Assembly (NCBI GenBank): GCA_002402125.1
Contig: NVVG01000078.1
Location: 7,989-14,827 of the forward strand
Source of the DNA: Moraxellaceae bacterium
GTDB lineage: Bacteria > Pseudomonadota > Gammaproteobacteria > Pseudomonadales > Ketobacteraceae
DNA: 6,839 bases
Reading direction: 5' to 3'
The notes beneath the pieces are model-generated. The model ran no database searches, was not told the DNA's origin, and was given only the letters and a program-made list of their open reading frames with translations. Each line of letters opens with the position of its first letter. The stretch's first letter is position 1. Positions 6,042 to 6,839 of the stretch are shown piece after piece. A program made the translations under genes and the position numbers.

Positions 6042-6090
6042 ATGGAGCAATAAAAAAGGGTAGCTTTGCTACCCTTTTTTATTGCTCCAT
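6042..6090. terminator. Bidirectional terminator, 23-bp perfect inverted repeat
   Basis: Arms 6042-6064 and 6068-6090 are perfectly complementary over 23 bp with a 3-base loop (TTT). The core is AAAAAAGGGTAGC with GCTACCCTTTTTT, which supplies a T-run after the hairpin in either direction. It therefore serves both the isomerase gene (+) and the WD40 gene (-). The outer 10 bp, ATGGAGCAAT with ATTGCTCCAT, extend well beyond a usual terminator stem. The WD40 stop codon TAG (6071-6069) and the codons before it lie inside the right arm. Confidence 0.9.
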
Positions 6091-6839
6091 ATATTTACAC
6101 TGCCGTTGGAATAAATAACGCTGATGGTGCCGTTTTGCAGCAAAGAGGCTTCTTCAACAATTAGACCGGAGGGTGGATAAAACGAGGGGGTCTTGGCGAC
6201 TTTCTGCCGTATTTTGTCGCCGGTTTTGACATCCCACACCATGACTCGCCTTACGGTGTCGCCGGTGATAAGTTGTTTGCCGTCCTCGCTAAAGCGTGCT
6301 GCAGATAAGGTGATTCGAGGGTATCCGACAGTTGATATTTCTTTGCCGGTTTTGGTGCTCCATATTTTTCCTGTGCCGTAGTATAAACCGCCAAATGCCA
6401 GGGTGCCTTTGCGTGAAATGGCGACGGCAGAAACATCATCACCCACATGAAAGCTATGAATAGCCTTACCCTCGCTGAGTTTCCATATTTTCACGCTGCC
6501 GTCTTCAGAACCAGTGATACCTACTAATCCATTCGCCGAGATGGCCACGGTGTTGATATCGTCGGTATGATTGAGCTTTTGTAGGATGCTGCCGGTTTTG
6601 GTTTCAATATAGAGCGCGGTATAGTTTTCCTGTCCCACTAGGGCATAGGCGCCATTGTCGGACAGTGCAACGGATAAGATGGTGCCTGTTGAGCTCCAAA
6701 ATCCCTTGGGTTTGCCCGTAGCGACTTCCCACATTACTAGACGTTGTTTATCTGCGGTAATTGCGAAACGGCTATCGGTGGAGAATGTCACGGCGGACAT
6801 GGCCGTTAGTTGGCCTTTACCATGGTTCCAGTTATAGAG
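6069..6839 (-). CDS. WD40-repeat beta-propeller protein, 5' end outside the window
   Basis: The frame is open from the right edge, so 256 C-terminal residues are visible and the true start is missing; the ATG at 6800 is internal to a repeat. Blade-ending aromatic residues occur at visible positions Trp4, Trp37, Tyr77, Trp119, Trp160, Trp202 and Trp251, spaced 33-49 apart. Typical elements include VMWEVATGK, GSVKIWKLSEGK and VMVWDVKTGD. This fits a seven-bladed propeller with only the first part of the chain, and any signal peptide, missing. WD40 proteins act as binding platforms with no catalysis; the partner here is unknown, and location (cytoplasm or periplasm) cannot be told without the N-terminus. 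The last blade is longer (49 residues) with an insertion around SFYPPSG (219-225). The final Ser-Asn-Lys-Lys-Gly and the stop are encoded in the terminator stem. It converges on the isomerase gene. Confidence 0.88.
   Translation of the reverse strand, partial: LYNWNHGKGQLTAMSAVTFSTDSRFAITADKQRLVMWEVATGKPKGFWSSTGTILSVALSDNGAYALVGQENYTALYIETKTGSILQKLNHTDDINTVAISANGLVGITGSEDGSVKIWKLSEGKAIHSFHVGDDVSAVAISRKGTLAFGGLYYGTGKIWSTKTGKEISTVGYPRITLSAARFSEDGKQLITGDTVRRVMVWDVKTGDKIRQKVAKTPSFYPPSGLIVEEASLLQNGTISVIYSNGSVNIWSNKKG

Overview
The window looks like ordinary chromosome from a gammaproteobacterium, probably a marine or aquatic relative of the pseudomonads and Cellvibrionales. This rests on gene content (a YheS-type ABC-F ATPase, a DUF3565 protein, an AlgP-like histone H1-like protein, an FkpA/Mip-type lipoprotein isomerase), on clear Shine-Dalgarno sites, and on moderate G+C. 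No composition statistics or database search were run. I see no tRNA, rRNA, CRISPR array, insertion sequence or phage gene. There is no gene-free stretch longer than 300 bases; the two largest gaps are 1-215 and 4952-5221.

Layout, left to right. (1) 216-713 (+) is an AT-rich gene for a small lipoprotein of unknown function. (2) 804-1675 (+) is a two-gene unit: a prolyl-hydroxylase-like 2-oxoglutarate/Fe(II) oxygenase, overlapping by ATGA with a 68-residue DUF3565 protein that has a possible zinc site. (3) 1699-3618 (-) is yheS, a two-domain ABC-F ATPase, convergent with the oxygenase pair. (4) 3785-4951 (-) is a 388-residue Lys/Ala/Pro-rich histone H1-like protein with its own terminator at 3731-3760. 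(5) 5222-5983 (+) is a periplasmic FKBP-type prolyl isomerase lipoprotein, divergent from the histone-like gene across a 270-base regulatory gap. (6) 6069-6839 (-) is the 3' part of a WD40 beta-propeller gene that runs off the right edge. It converges on the isomerase gene through a 23-bp perfect inverted repeat that also encodes its stop codon.

How the genes may relate. From memory, the order ABC-F ATPase / AlgP-like basic protein / FKBP isomerase also occurs around algP in Pseudomonas aeruginosa (PA5252-PA5254), so regions 3-5 are probably an old conserved neighbourhood rather than an island. The oxygenase keeps the exact metal- and 2-oxoglutarate-ligand spacing of human PHD2. A related Pseudomonas enzyme hydroxylates EF-Tu, so this gene and yheS could both act on translation; that link is inference. 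The most worthwhile follow-ups are the oxygenase-DUF3565 pair, the architecture of the histone-like protein, and the stop codon embedded in the terminator.
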